Positions 1 to 5,179 of a stretch of DNA of 5,600 bases are shown here, in pieces. The position numbers and the translations under genes are program-made. Within the stretch, counting starts at the first letter, position 1. Each line of letters opens with the position of its first letter. The stretch comes from an uncultured Porphyromonadaceae bacterium (GTDB lineage: Bacteria; Bacteroidota; Bacteroidia; Bacteroidales; Paludibacteraceae). The stretch is taken from NCBI GenBank assembly GCA_937898265.1, contig CALEJM010000312.1, positions 1-5,600 on the forward strand, given 5' to 3'. The notes under the pieces were generated by a model. The model was not told the DNA's origin, did no database searches, and was given only the letters and a program-made list of their open reading frames with translations.

Positions 1-2
1 AA

Positions 3-161
3 CTCTGTCCCTACGAACGCTAATCCAAGCGCGCCAAGGTCAGACAAATCGTTGAGGATATGAAAGCCTTGAATCCAGAAGCAAGCGCCTCCATCTGGAA
101 CAGCATGGAGAACATCAAGACCGATTATCTGCCACGATTGATAAAACAAGAAAAACAATAG
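3..161 (+). CDS. C-terminal end of an unidentified upstream gene, interrupted by an in-frame TAA
   Basis: The frame ending at TAG 159-161 is open from base 24 and reads as 45 codons with mostly G or C in third positions until the last few codons, like the genes downstream, so it looks coding. The peptide is charged and probably helical (begins SKRAKVRQIVEDMK, ends PRLIKQEKQ), with no motif I recognise. The same frame before base 21 also looks codon-like (LCPYER), but TAA at 21-23 separates the two parts. Possible readings are a nonsense-mutated or mis-sequenced gene end, a gene that stops at 23 followed by non-coding DNA, or a short ORF starting at ATG 60 (33 codons). The other two frames close at 55 and 63. 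The stop lies 21 bases before serS, which suggests cotranscription. No function is proposed. Confidence 0.4.
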
Positions 162-182
162 ACAACATAAAACATAATTGCT

Positions 183-1460
183 ATGTTAACGTTAAAGACC
201 ATCCTTGAGAACCGCGAAGACGTCATTCGCCGCCTCGGGAAAAAGCATTTTGCCAATGCTGAAGAGATGATTGACGCAGTCATCGCACAGAACGAAATCC
301 GTCGTTCTACCCAAAAAGAACTTGATGACACCCTTGCCACCATGAACAAACTCTCCAAATCTATCGGAGCGTTCATGAAAGAAGGCAAGAAAGCTGAAGC
401 CGAAGAGGCTAAGGCACAGACTGCCACATTGAAAGAAAACAGTAAGATTCTCTCCGCTAAGATGGACGAGGCTTCTGAAAAGATAAAAGAGTTGCTGCTG
501 CAGATTCCAAACTTGCCACACGAAACCGTTCCAGAAGGCAAGACAGCAGAAGACAACGTAGAAGAAAAACGCGAAGGCGTTATCCCAGAACTTGGCGAAG
601 ACGCTCTTCCTCACTGGGAACTCGCCTCAAAATACAACCTCATTGACTTCGAACTTGGCGTTAAAATTTCTGGTGCCGGCTTCCCTGTCTATATCGGCAA
701 AGGCGCCCGCCTACAACGCGCCCTCATCAACTTCTTCCTTGACGAGGCTCGCAACTCAGGCTACACCGAAATCATGCCTCCTACCGTTGTGAACGCTGCT
801 TCAGGCTACGGAACTGGTCAATTGCCAGACAAAGAGGGTCAGATGTATCACTGCCAACTCGATGATCTCTACCTCATTCCTACTGCTGAAGTTCCTGTGA
901 CCAACATCTATCGCGACGTCATCCTCAACGAGAAGCAACTCCCTATCAAGAACTGTGCTTACACCGAGTGTTTCCGTCGTGAGGCTGGCTCTTACGGCAA
1001 GGATGTTCGCGGCTTGAACCGTCTGCACGAATTCTCAAAAATCGAAATCGTTCGCATCGACACCCCAGAGCACTCAGAGGCATCACACAAAGAGATGCTC
1101 GACCACGTTGAAGGTCTGCTCAAGAAACTTGAGTTGCCATACCGCATTCTCCGTCTCTGCGGCGGCGATATGAGTTTCACCGCTTCACTCTGCTTCGACT
1201 TCGAGGTTTACTCTGCAGCGCAGAAACGTTGGTTGGAAGTGAGCTCCGTCTCCAACTTCGAGAACTATCAGGCCAACCGTTTGAAATGCCGCTATCGTAA
1301 CGCAGAAGGTAAGATTGAGCTTTGCCACACACTCAACGGTTCAGCACTCGCTTTGCCACGCATTCTCGCTGCTCTGCTCGAAAACAACCAGACTCCAGAA
1401 GGCATCCGCATTCCAAAAGCGTTGGTTCCTTACTGCGGTTTCGACATCATCAACGACTAA
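183..1460 (+). CDS. serS: Seryl-tRNA synthetase (serine--tRNA ligase)
   Basis: This cytosolic class II synthetase activates serine with ATP and charges tRNA-Ser (and tRNA-Sec where present). At 425 residues it has the usual bacterial length. Residues about 1-105 form the N-terminal tRNA-binding arm, with a Lys/Glu/Ala-rich antiparallel coiled coil at about 28-104. The catalytic core follows: motif 1 around 160-190 (GARLQRALINF), the serine-binding TAE loop at 234-236 (LIPTAEVPVTN), motif 2 at 263-290 (CFRREAGSYGKDVRG, with the ATP-binding FRREAG arginine) and motif 3 at 382-400 (HTLNGSALALPRILAALLE, Arg393). The conserved stretch WLEVSSVSNFENYQANR lies at 350-366. The ATG at 183 gives the expected MLTLK N-terminus; it lacks a Shine-Dalgarno sequence, as is common in Bacteroidota. 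No promoter box is visible in the 21 bases before it, so it is probably transcribed with the upstream gene. A terminator follows at 1479. Confidence 0.98.
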   Translation: MLTLKTILENREDVIRRLGKKHFANAEEMIDAVIAQNEIRRSTQKELDDTLATMNKLSKSIGAFMKEGKKAEAEEAKAQTATLKENSKILSAKMDEASEKIKELLLQIPNLPHETVPEGKTAEDNVEEKREGVIPELGEDALPHWELASKYNLIDFELGVKISGAGFPVYIGKGARLQRALINFFLDEARNSGYTEIMPPTVVNAASGYGTGQLPDKEGQMYHCQLDDLYLIPTAEVPVTNIYRDVILNEKQLPIKNCAYTECFRREAGSYGKDVRGLNRLHEFSKIEIVRIDTPEHSEASHKEMLDHVEGLLKKLELPYRILRLCGGDMSFTASLCFDFEVYSAAQKRWLEVSSVSNFENYQANRLKCRYRNAEGKIELCHTLNGSALALPRILAALLENNQTPEGIRIPKALVPYCGFDIIND

Positions 1461-1478
1461 TTATAGTTCGTCCCATAT

Positions 1479-1513
1479 AAGGCTGAGCCATCCGACTCAG
1501 CCTTTCTTTATTT
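1479..1513 (+). terminator. Intrinsic terminator after serS, abutting the helicase start
   Basis: A perfect 9-bp stem (AAGGCTGAG at 1479-1487 with CTCAGCCTT at 1496-1504) encloses an 8-base loop and is followed by a T-rich run, TCTTTATTT. It lies 18 bases after the serS stop. Only four bases separate its T-rich tail from the helicase ATG at 1518, so any transcript reaching that ATG from upstream must pass through the hairpin. Confidence 0.85.
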
Positions 1514-1517
1514 AAAC

Positions 1518-2909
1518 ATGAAATTCTACGAATTAGATATCAACGACGACCTCCTCGATGGCCTCGATGCCATGAACTTTGTGGAATGTACACCTGTTCA
1601 GGAGCGTGCCATTCCGTTGGCATTGGAGGGTTACGACTTGCTTGCATCGGCACAGACCGGCACCGGCAAAACAGCTGCCTATCTGCTTCCTGTGCTTGAG
1701 CAACTCTCCCGCTACACCCACGAAGAAGGTAAGGTCAATGCACTCATCCTTGTGCCCACACGCGAACTCGCCCTGCAGGTCAACCAACTCATTGAAGGAT
1801 TTGCCTTCTACCAAGACACCTCTTGGATAGCTGTTTACGGAGGCAATGACGGCATAGCTTTCAGTCAGCAGCAGCGTGCATTAAAACAAGGCTGCGATAT
1901 CGTAGTAGCCACTCCTGGTCGACTGCTATCCATTCTTCGCATGCAAGACGTAGATCTTTCAGCCGTTGACTACCTTGTGCTTGACGAAGCCGACCGTATG
2001 CTTGACATTGGTTTCTACGACGATATCATGGAAATCATATCGCATCTCCCTTCAGGTCGCCAAACACTCATGTTCTCTGCCACCTTCCCAAAAGACGTAG
2101 AAAAACTTGCGCGAGAGGTGTTGTACGACCCCAAAGAGGTCAAAATAGCCGTATCCAAACCTGCAGAAAACATCGTGCAATCAATCGCATTGATTCCTGA
2201 AACGCAAAAGATTGACTACATCAAATACCTCTTCAATTCACGAAAACGTGGCAAAAGCATCATCTTCGTCTCTTCCAAAGACAAGACCAAAGAGGTGTAC
2301 CGCGCTTTAGTTCGTCAACACCTCGATGCAGCCCAGATGCACTCCGACCTCACCCAAGAGGAGCGCACCAAAGTGATGCTTAATTTTCGCAACAACAAAA
2401 TCAACATCCTCGTAGCTACAGACGTGGTTTCCAGAGGTATTGACATTGAAGACATCGAATTGGTTGTCAACTACGACATGCCGGCTCAGTCGGAAGACTA
2501 CGTACACCGCGTAGGACGCACCGCCCGTGCCGGAGCCAAAGGCGAGGCCATCACCCTGGTATCGCCTAACGACCACCTGCGTCTTCGCCGCTTGGAGAAG
2601 TTTTTGGAGAAGCAGATTCCACGCGCCGTTCTCCCCGAGGGAATCCAGGGCACTGGCGAACCAACTGTAGAAGAGGAGAAAAGACATCGTCATGGCAACC
2701 GTCAGAGAAACCATCAGGGCGGTAGGCAGCATGGAAAACAAAACTATAAGGAGGGCAACCGACAAAGCGACAGAGGGGAACAACAGTCTAACAGTAATAA
2801 AGAAAGAAAGGAACCGCAGCAGAACCATCGTCGCAATCGCCATCACCACCACGGACCCAACAACAGAACAAAACAACAAGCACACAACAACAATGGTGCT
2901 TCCAAATAA
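1518..2909 (+). CDS. DEAD-box ATP-dependent RNA helicase, RhlE/DeaD-like, with basic low-complexity tail
   Basis: ATP-driven RNA unwinding enzyme, expected to act in ribosome assembly, mRNA turnover or cold adaptation; the exact role is inferred from the family. All the motifs are present: Q motif with Phe21 and Gln28, motif I AQTGTGKT (45-52), Ia PTRELALQ (80-87), GG (108-109), Ib TPGR (132-135), II DEAD (156-159), III SAT (187-189), IV IIFVSS (248-253), V ATDVVSRGIDI (300-310) and VI HRVGRTARAG (330-339). The two RecA-like domains span about 20-205 and 215-355. Residues 383-463 form a disordered-looking tail rich in Arg, His, Asn, Gln and Gly with HHHH at 442-445, typical of an RNA-binding extension; no folded C-terminal RNA-binding domain is seen. 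The ATG at 1518 has no Shine-Dalgarno and starts right behind the serS terminator. No promoter box is visible between 1461 and 1517. A terminator follows at 2911. The subfamily assignment is tentative. Confidence 0.95.
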   Translation: MKFYELDINDDLLDGLDAMNFVECTPVQERAIPLALEGYDLLASAQTGTGKTAAYLLPVLEQLSRYTHEEGKVNALILVPTRELALQVNQLIEGFAFYQDTSWIAVYGGNDGIAFSQQQRALKQGCDIVVATPGRLLSILRMQDVDLSAVDYLVLDEADRMLDIGFYDDIMEIISHLPSGRQTLMFSATFPKDVEKLAREVLYDPKEVKIAVSKPAENIVQSIALIPETQKIDYIKYLFNSRKRGKSIIFVSSKDKTKEVYRALVRQHLDAAQMHSDLTQEERTKVMLNFRNNKINILVATDVVSRGIDIEDIELVVNYDMPAQSEDYVHRVGRTARAGAKGEAITLVSPNDHLRLRRLEKFLEKQIPRAVLPEGIQGTGEPTVEEEKRHRHGNRQRNHQGGRQHGKQNYKEGNRQSDRGEQQSNSNKERKEPQQNHRRNRHHHHGPNNRTKQQAHNNNGASK

Positions 2910-2910
2910 C

Positions 2911-2940
2911 AGGGCTCTCCAGTTCGGAGAGTCTTTTTTT
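2911..2940 (+). terminator. Intrinsic terminator of the DEAD-box helicase
   Basis: A stem of CTCTCC (2915-2920) with GGAGAG (2926-2931) around a 5-base loop can be extended outward by G2914-U2932 and G2913-C2933. Seven T follow at 2934-2940. It begins two bases after the helicase stop codon. Confidence 0.9.
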
Positions 2941-2942
2941 GT

Positions 2943-2978
2943 AAAAAAGCGGATCAGGCTTCACAGTCCGACCCGCTT
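2943..2978 (-). terminator. Intrinsic terminator reading on the minus strand
   Basis: On the minus strand AAGCGGGTCGG (2978-2968) pairs with CCTGATCCGCTT (2958-2947) as an 11-bp stem with two G-U pairs, followed directly by a run of six T (2948-2943). On the plus strand the same DNA pairs less well (A/C mismatches replace the wobbles) and is followed by A rather than T, so the orientation is minus. It could simply make the helicase terminator bidirectional, but no minus-strand protein gene is there to end. Confidence 0.6.
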
Positions 2979-3090
2979 CAAAAAAACCTAAACACATTGG
3001 TGCGACCGTATGACGTCAAACACCAAACTATGAAAACAAAATACTAAAATTGAAGAAAATATTTCGTGTTGTCAGTGGGCGTCTCAATTC
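2943..3090 (-). ncRNA. Candidate small RNA on the minus strand (about 150 nt)
   Basis: This is an inferred transcript bounded by a perfect TAnnTTTG -7 box on the minus strand (3103-3096) and the minus-strand terminator ending at 2943. The predicted RNA would have three successive stem-loops: AATTGA (3089-3084) with TCAATT (3053-3048); TTGGTG/CACCAA arms (3026-3021 with 3002-2997) with an inner GAC/GTC pair; and the terminator hairpin. No good -33 element is seen at the expected distance (a TTTG at 3121-3118 is only 14 bases from the -7 box). The only minus-strand ORF starting inside (ATG at 2997) runs through both terminators into the helicase gene and is not credible. It matches no RNA family I can recognise by eye. 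Confidence 0.3.
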
Positions 3091-3095
3091 GACTG

Positions 3096-3103
3096 CAAAA
3101 TTA
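3096..3103 (-). promoter_or_regulatory. Bacteroidetes -7 promoter box, minus strand
   Basis: CAAAATTA on the plus strand reads TAATTTTG on the minus strand, an exact match to TAnnTTTG. It points toward the minus-strand terminator at 2978-2943. An eight-base motif with two free positions in AT-rich DNA can occur by chance, and a -33 TTTG at normal spacing is missing. Confidence 0.35.
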
Positions 3104-3108
3104 GCGTC

Positions 3109-3135
3109 CAGGTATGCCAAATAACGTCATACCTG
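3109..3135. repeat. Perfect 8-bp inverted repeat, CAGGTATG/CATACCTG
   Basis: CAGGTATG (3109-3116) and CATACCTG (3128-3135) are exact reverse complements around an 11-base spacer. It lies just upstream of the minus-strand -7 box, so it could be an operator or an RNA hairpin. No T run follows on either strand, so it is not a terminator. Its right arm also matches a second partner at 3008-3016. Confidence 0.6.
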
Positions 3136-3142
3136 AAATTTT

Positions 3143-3160
3143 CTGAAAAAAAATTTTCAG
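3143..3160. repeat. Short AT-rich inverted repeat, CTGAAAA/TTTTCAG
   Basis: A 7-bp perfect stem (3143-3149 with 3154-3160) encloses four A. The adjacent sequence at 3133-3142 repeats CTGAAA followed by T's. Another tiny perfect hairpin, CCCGA/TCGGG, follows at 3175-3187. Neither has a terminator-like T run. Significance is unclear. Confidence 0.45.
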
Positions 3161-3176
3161 TTCGCGTCAACGACCC

Positions 3177-3249
3177 CGATTTTCGGGTAAGTTCAGGTTG
3201 AATTCGGAGCAATTCGCAACAATTTCGGGGCGATTTTAGGGAGTTCAGG
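3177..3249. repeat. Imperfect direct repeat, CGATTTT...GGG...AGTTCAGG
   Basis: The 21 bases at 3177-3197 recur in 19-base form at 3231-3249, offset by 54. Shared blocks are CGATTTT, GGG and AGTTCAGG, with small differences between them. The AATTCG repeat block lies between the two copies. Confidence 0.5.
3201..3230. repeat. Three 10-base tandem units beginning AATTCG or AATTTCG
   Basis: AATTCGGAGC, AATTCGCAAC and AATTTCGGGG lie end to end. The period is about one helical turn, which would put the units on the same face of DNA. Related TTCG cores occur nearby at 3086-3092 (CAATTCG) and 3159-3164 (GTTCGC). This could be a protein-binding array or chance in AT-rich spacer. Confidence 0.4.
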
Positions 3250-3283
3250 GTATAGTTCACTGTTAATTTTCCTTAAACCGATG

Positions 3284-3291
3284 TATTTTTG
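3284..3291 (+). promoter_or_regulatory. Promoter-like -7 box ahead of the 11-bp inverted repeat
   Basis: TATTTTTG is an exact match to TAnnTTTG. Transcription from it would begin around 3297-3300, immediately before the inverted repeat at 3307, giving either a separate RNA or a leader of about 270 bases for the S41 peptidase. No clear -33 TTTG is seen 20 bases upstream, and the T-rich context raises the chance of a random match. Confidence 0.3.
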
Positions 3292-3306
3292 GGGCTATTT
3301 TTAAGT

Positions 3307-3373
3307 TTAGCGACAGGGGTAACAAAACGTAACTCACTAAAATAGAATATATTCAAAAAGCGCCTGTCGCTAA
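3307..3373. repeat. 11-bp perfect inverted repeat with a 45-base spacer
   Basis: TTAGCGACAGG (3307-3317) and CCTGTCGCTAA (3363-3373) are exact reverse complements; in RNA the stem can extend outward by two G-U pairs and one A-U pair. The AT-rich spacer holds the 10-base palindrome GAATATATTC (3345-3354) and two GTAAC copies. GGGGTAA (3316-3322), overlapping the left arm, can instead pair with TTACCCC at 3393-3399. No T run follows at terminator distance. It could be a structured RNA, an operator or a tiny remnant with terminal inverted repeats. Confidence 0.65.
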
Positions 3374-3543
3374 GTTGTCGTAACCACAATTTTTACCCCC
3401 TTGTGTTTGGGTGAAAAGTGGCAATTTTTTCCATCCAAAACACCCCAAAAGGGAAAAAACGGGCTGAACGAAGTGAAAACTCGTGTCGAAAACATTCCAA
3501 ACAAAGGGGGAGAAACAGATAGAGATTATTGAAATAAAAATGT

Positions 3544-3551
3544 TATCTTTG
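3544..3551 (+). promoter_or_regulatory. -7 promoter box of the S41 peptidase
   Basis: TATCTTTG is an exact TAnnTTTG match 20 bases before the peptidase ATG at 3572, in the context TTATCTTTGCAAG that is very common at Bacteroidales promoters. The transcript would start near 3558 and have a leader of about 15 bases without a Shine-Dalgarno. No -33 TTTG is evident at 3520-3523; TTG at 3529-3531 is too close. Confidence 0.75.
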
Positions 3552-3571
3552 CAAGTTGAAAAATAGCACCT

Positions 3572-5143
3572 ATGGTTAAGCATACGATACATACGGTAAT
3601 CGTGCTGTGCGCACTGCTGATTGCTACGTCGGCAACAGCACAACACAACTTTGGCAAGACCGAAATACAAAAAATCGGTCAGACATTTTCGTTGCTCAAC
3701 GACTACTACGTTGACACCATCAACGGTTCAAAGCTCACTGAGACAGCCATCTGGCAAATCCTCAAAGAACTTGACCCTCACTCAGTTTATATGACGAAAG
3801 AGGAAGTTGAGAAATCGTCGGAGACCATCTCTGGAAACTTTGAAGGCATCGGCATTCAGTATCAGATGCTCCACGACACACTGACTGTCATTCAGACCAT
3901 CTCGGGCTGTCCAGCAGAACGCGTCGGCATCCGTCCGGGCGACAAAGTGACACATGTGGCTGGAGAATGTATTGCCGGCAACAAGTCGACCACCGCACAA
4001 ATTGCAAAACTTATCCGCGGTCCACGCGGAACAAAGGTGACCGTACGCGTTGAGCGCAAAGGCGACCGCACCCGCGACTACGTGGTTACCCGCGACAAAA
4101 TCCCTGTCAACTCCGTTGACGTCGACTACATGATTCGTCCAACCATCGGATATATCAAAATCAACACCTTCTCACTCACCACCAAAGACGAGTTCCGCTC
4201 AGCCCTTGCACGTCTGCGCAAAGCAGGTATGAAATCGCTCATCATCGACCTCCAGACCAACGGCGGAGGTGCCATGCCAGCGGCTGTTGACGTCTGCGAC
4301 GAACTGATGGATGACGGACATCTGTTGGTATCAATGAAGGGTCTTCACGTTCCACCTATTGGCAGCTACTCCACTGCCAACGGACAGTTCCAAGAAGGCA
4401 AAGTGGTGGTGTTGGTTGACGACTACTCAGCCTCAGCCTCCGAAATCGTGGCAGGTGCGTTGCAAGACTACGACCGCGCCACCATCGTTGGTCGTCGCAC
4501 CTTCGGCAAAGGACTCGTTCAGCGTCAGTATCCTCTCGTTGACGGCTCTGCCATCCGCCTCACCGTTGCACGCTACTACACACCTTCGGGACGTAACATC
4601 CAAAAGCCATACGATGAGGGCGTAGAACAATATCACAAAGACCTCAACAACCGTCTGAAGCACGGAGAACTGCAACACCTCGACAGCATCAATTTCCCTG
4701 ATTCATTGAAGTATAAGACACTTCGTCTGGGACGCACCGTCTATGGTGGTGGCGGCATCATGCCCGACATCTTCGTGCCCCTCGACACCAACCGCTATTC
4801 GCAGCTCTTCCGCAACCTCGTTGCCAAGGGTGCCATCAACACCGTTGTCATGGACTACGTCGACAACCACCGCAAGAGTCTGCAGCAGACCTACCCAAAC
4901 TTCAACACCTTCCAGACCGACTTCACCGTGCCAGCCGACGTGATGAGCAAGATACGCAAGGAGGGAGAGAAGAACGAGGTGAAATGCACCGACGCCGAAT
5001 GGAAAGCCGCCTACAGCGAGATTGCCTTCAGCGCACGCGCACTCTTTGCCAGCAAACTCTACGACAGCGGATGCTACTACCGCATCATCAACGAGCAAGA
5101 CCCCATCGTACTCAGAGGACTTGAGGTGTTGACCAAAGAGTAG
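3572..5143 (+). CDS. Exported C-terminal processing peptidase (S41 family, PDZ domain)
   Basis: A Tsp/CtpA-type serine protease expected to act in the periplasm, trimming or degrading proteins from their C-termini; the substrate is unknown. Residues 1-23 look like a Sec signal peptide: basic start (MVKH), hydrophobic core (VIVLCALLIATS) and an ATA cleavage site before Gln24. A helical N-terminal region is followed by a PDZ domain at about 88-172 (GIGIQY, then GIRPGDKV) and the S41 core at about 190-345. The family pattern SASASEIVAGALQDY gives nucleophile Ser288, with Lys313 in TFGKG exactly 25 residues later, as in Tsp and algal CtpA; Glu291 and Gln317 also sit at the expected positions. YTPSGRNIQKPY (336-347) and GGGGIMPD (392-399) are typical of the family. 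Residues about 400-523 are a further helical C-terminal region. The ATG at 3572 is supported by the signal peptide and the promoter box just upstream. The 523-residue length is normal. It probably shares a transcript with the next gene. Confidence 0.95.
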   Translation: MVKHTIHTVIVLCALLIATSATAQHNFGKTEIQKIGQTFSLLNDYYVDTINGSKLTETAIWQILKELDPHSVYMTKEEVEKSSETISGNFEGIGIQYQMLHDTLTVIQTISGCPAERVGIRPGDKVTHVAGECIAGNKSTTAQIAKLIRGPRGTKVTVRVERKGDRTRDYVVTRDKIPVNSVDVDYMIRPTIGYIKINTFSLTTKDEFRSALARLRKAGMKSLIIDLQTNGGGAMPAAVDVCDELMDDGHLLVSMKGLHVPPIGSYSTANGQFQEGKVVVLVDDYSASASEIVAGALQDYDRATIVGRRTFGKGLVQRQYPLVDGSAIRLTVARYYTPSGRNIQKPYDEGVEQYHKDLNNRLKHGELQHLDSINFPDSLKYKTLRLGRTVYGGGGIMPDIFVPLDTNRYSQLFRNLVAKGAINTVVMDYVDNHRKSLQQTYPNFNTFQTDFTVPADVMSKIRKEGEKNEVKCTDAEWKAAYSEIAFSARALFASKLYDSGCYYRIINEQDPIVLRGLEVLTKE

Positions 5144-5179
5144 CCCAACAAAAACGTAAAACAGACTAAAAACAAGATA

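Larger units (their letters stand above)
2910..3571. other. 662-base non-coding region rich in inverted repeats and promoter-like boxes
   Basis: No convincing protein gene lies here on either strand. It is far longer than the other gaps in this window (21, 57 and 36 bases) and AT-richer by eye, with many A and T runs. Going left to right it contains the helicase terminator, a minus-strand terminator, a candidate minus-strand RNA with its promoter box, several short hairpins (3109-3187), an AATTCG repeat block, a plus-strand promoter-like box at 3284, an 11-bp inverted repeat at 3307-3373, an 8-bp hairpin (TTTTTTCC at 3425-3432 with GGAAAAAA at 3452-3459), and the promoter of the S41 peptidase at 3544. 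From 3460 to 3530 I see nothing specific. Confidence 0.7.

Noticed and set aside
2692..2991. 99-codon plus-strand open frame overlapping the helicase tail
   Set aside because: It is a +1-shifted reading of the repetitive tail codons that continues through the helicase terminator. It has no motif, and the helicase frame is clearly the real one there.
2788..2997. 69-codon minus-strand open frame starting at ATG 2997
   Set aside because: It would run through the minus-strand terminator and antisense to the helicase tail; the Cys/Val-rich peptide mirrors the low-complexity codons on the other strand.
3109..3187. Short hairpins considered as extra terminators
   Set aside because: None of the stems at 3109-3135, 3143-3160 or 3175-3187 is followed by a T run on either strand.
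3041..3571. tRNA, CRISPR array or insertion-sequence remnant in the long gap
   Set aside because: No cloverleaf with a T-arm or anticodon arm, no regularly spaced direct repeats with unique spacers, and no transposase-like peptide in any frame.
3353..3670. 105-codon minus-strand open frame spanning the peptidase start
   Set aside because: It overlaps the signal-peptide coding region and promoter of the peptidase, is Cys/Phe/Ser-rich without domain features, and is best explained as an antisense shadow.
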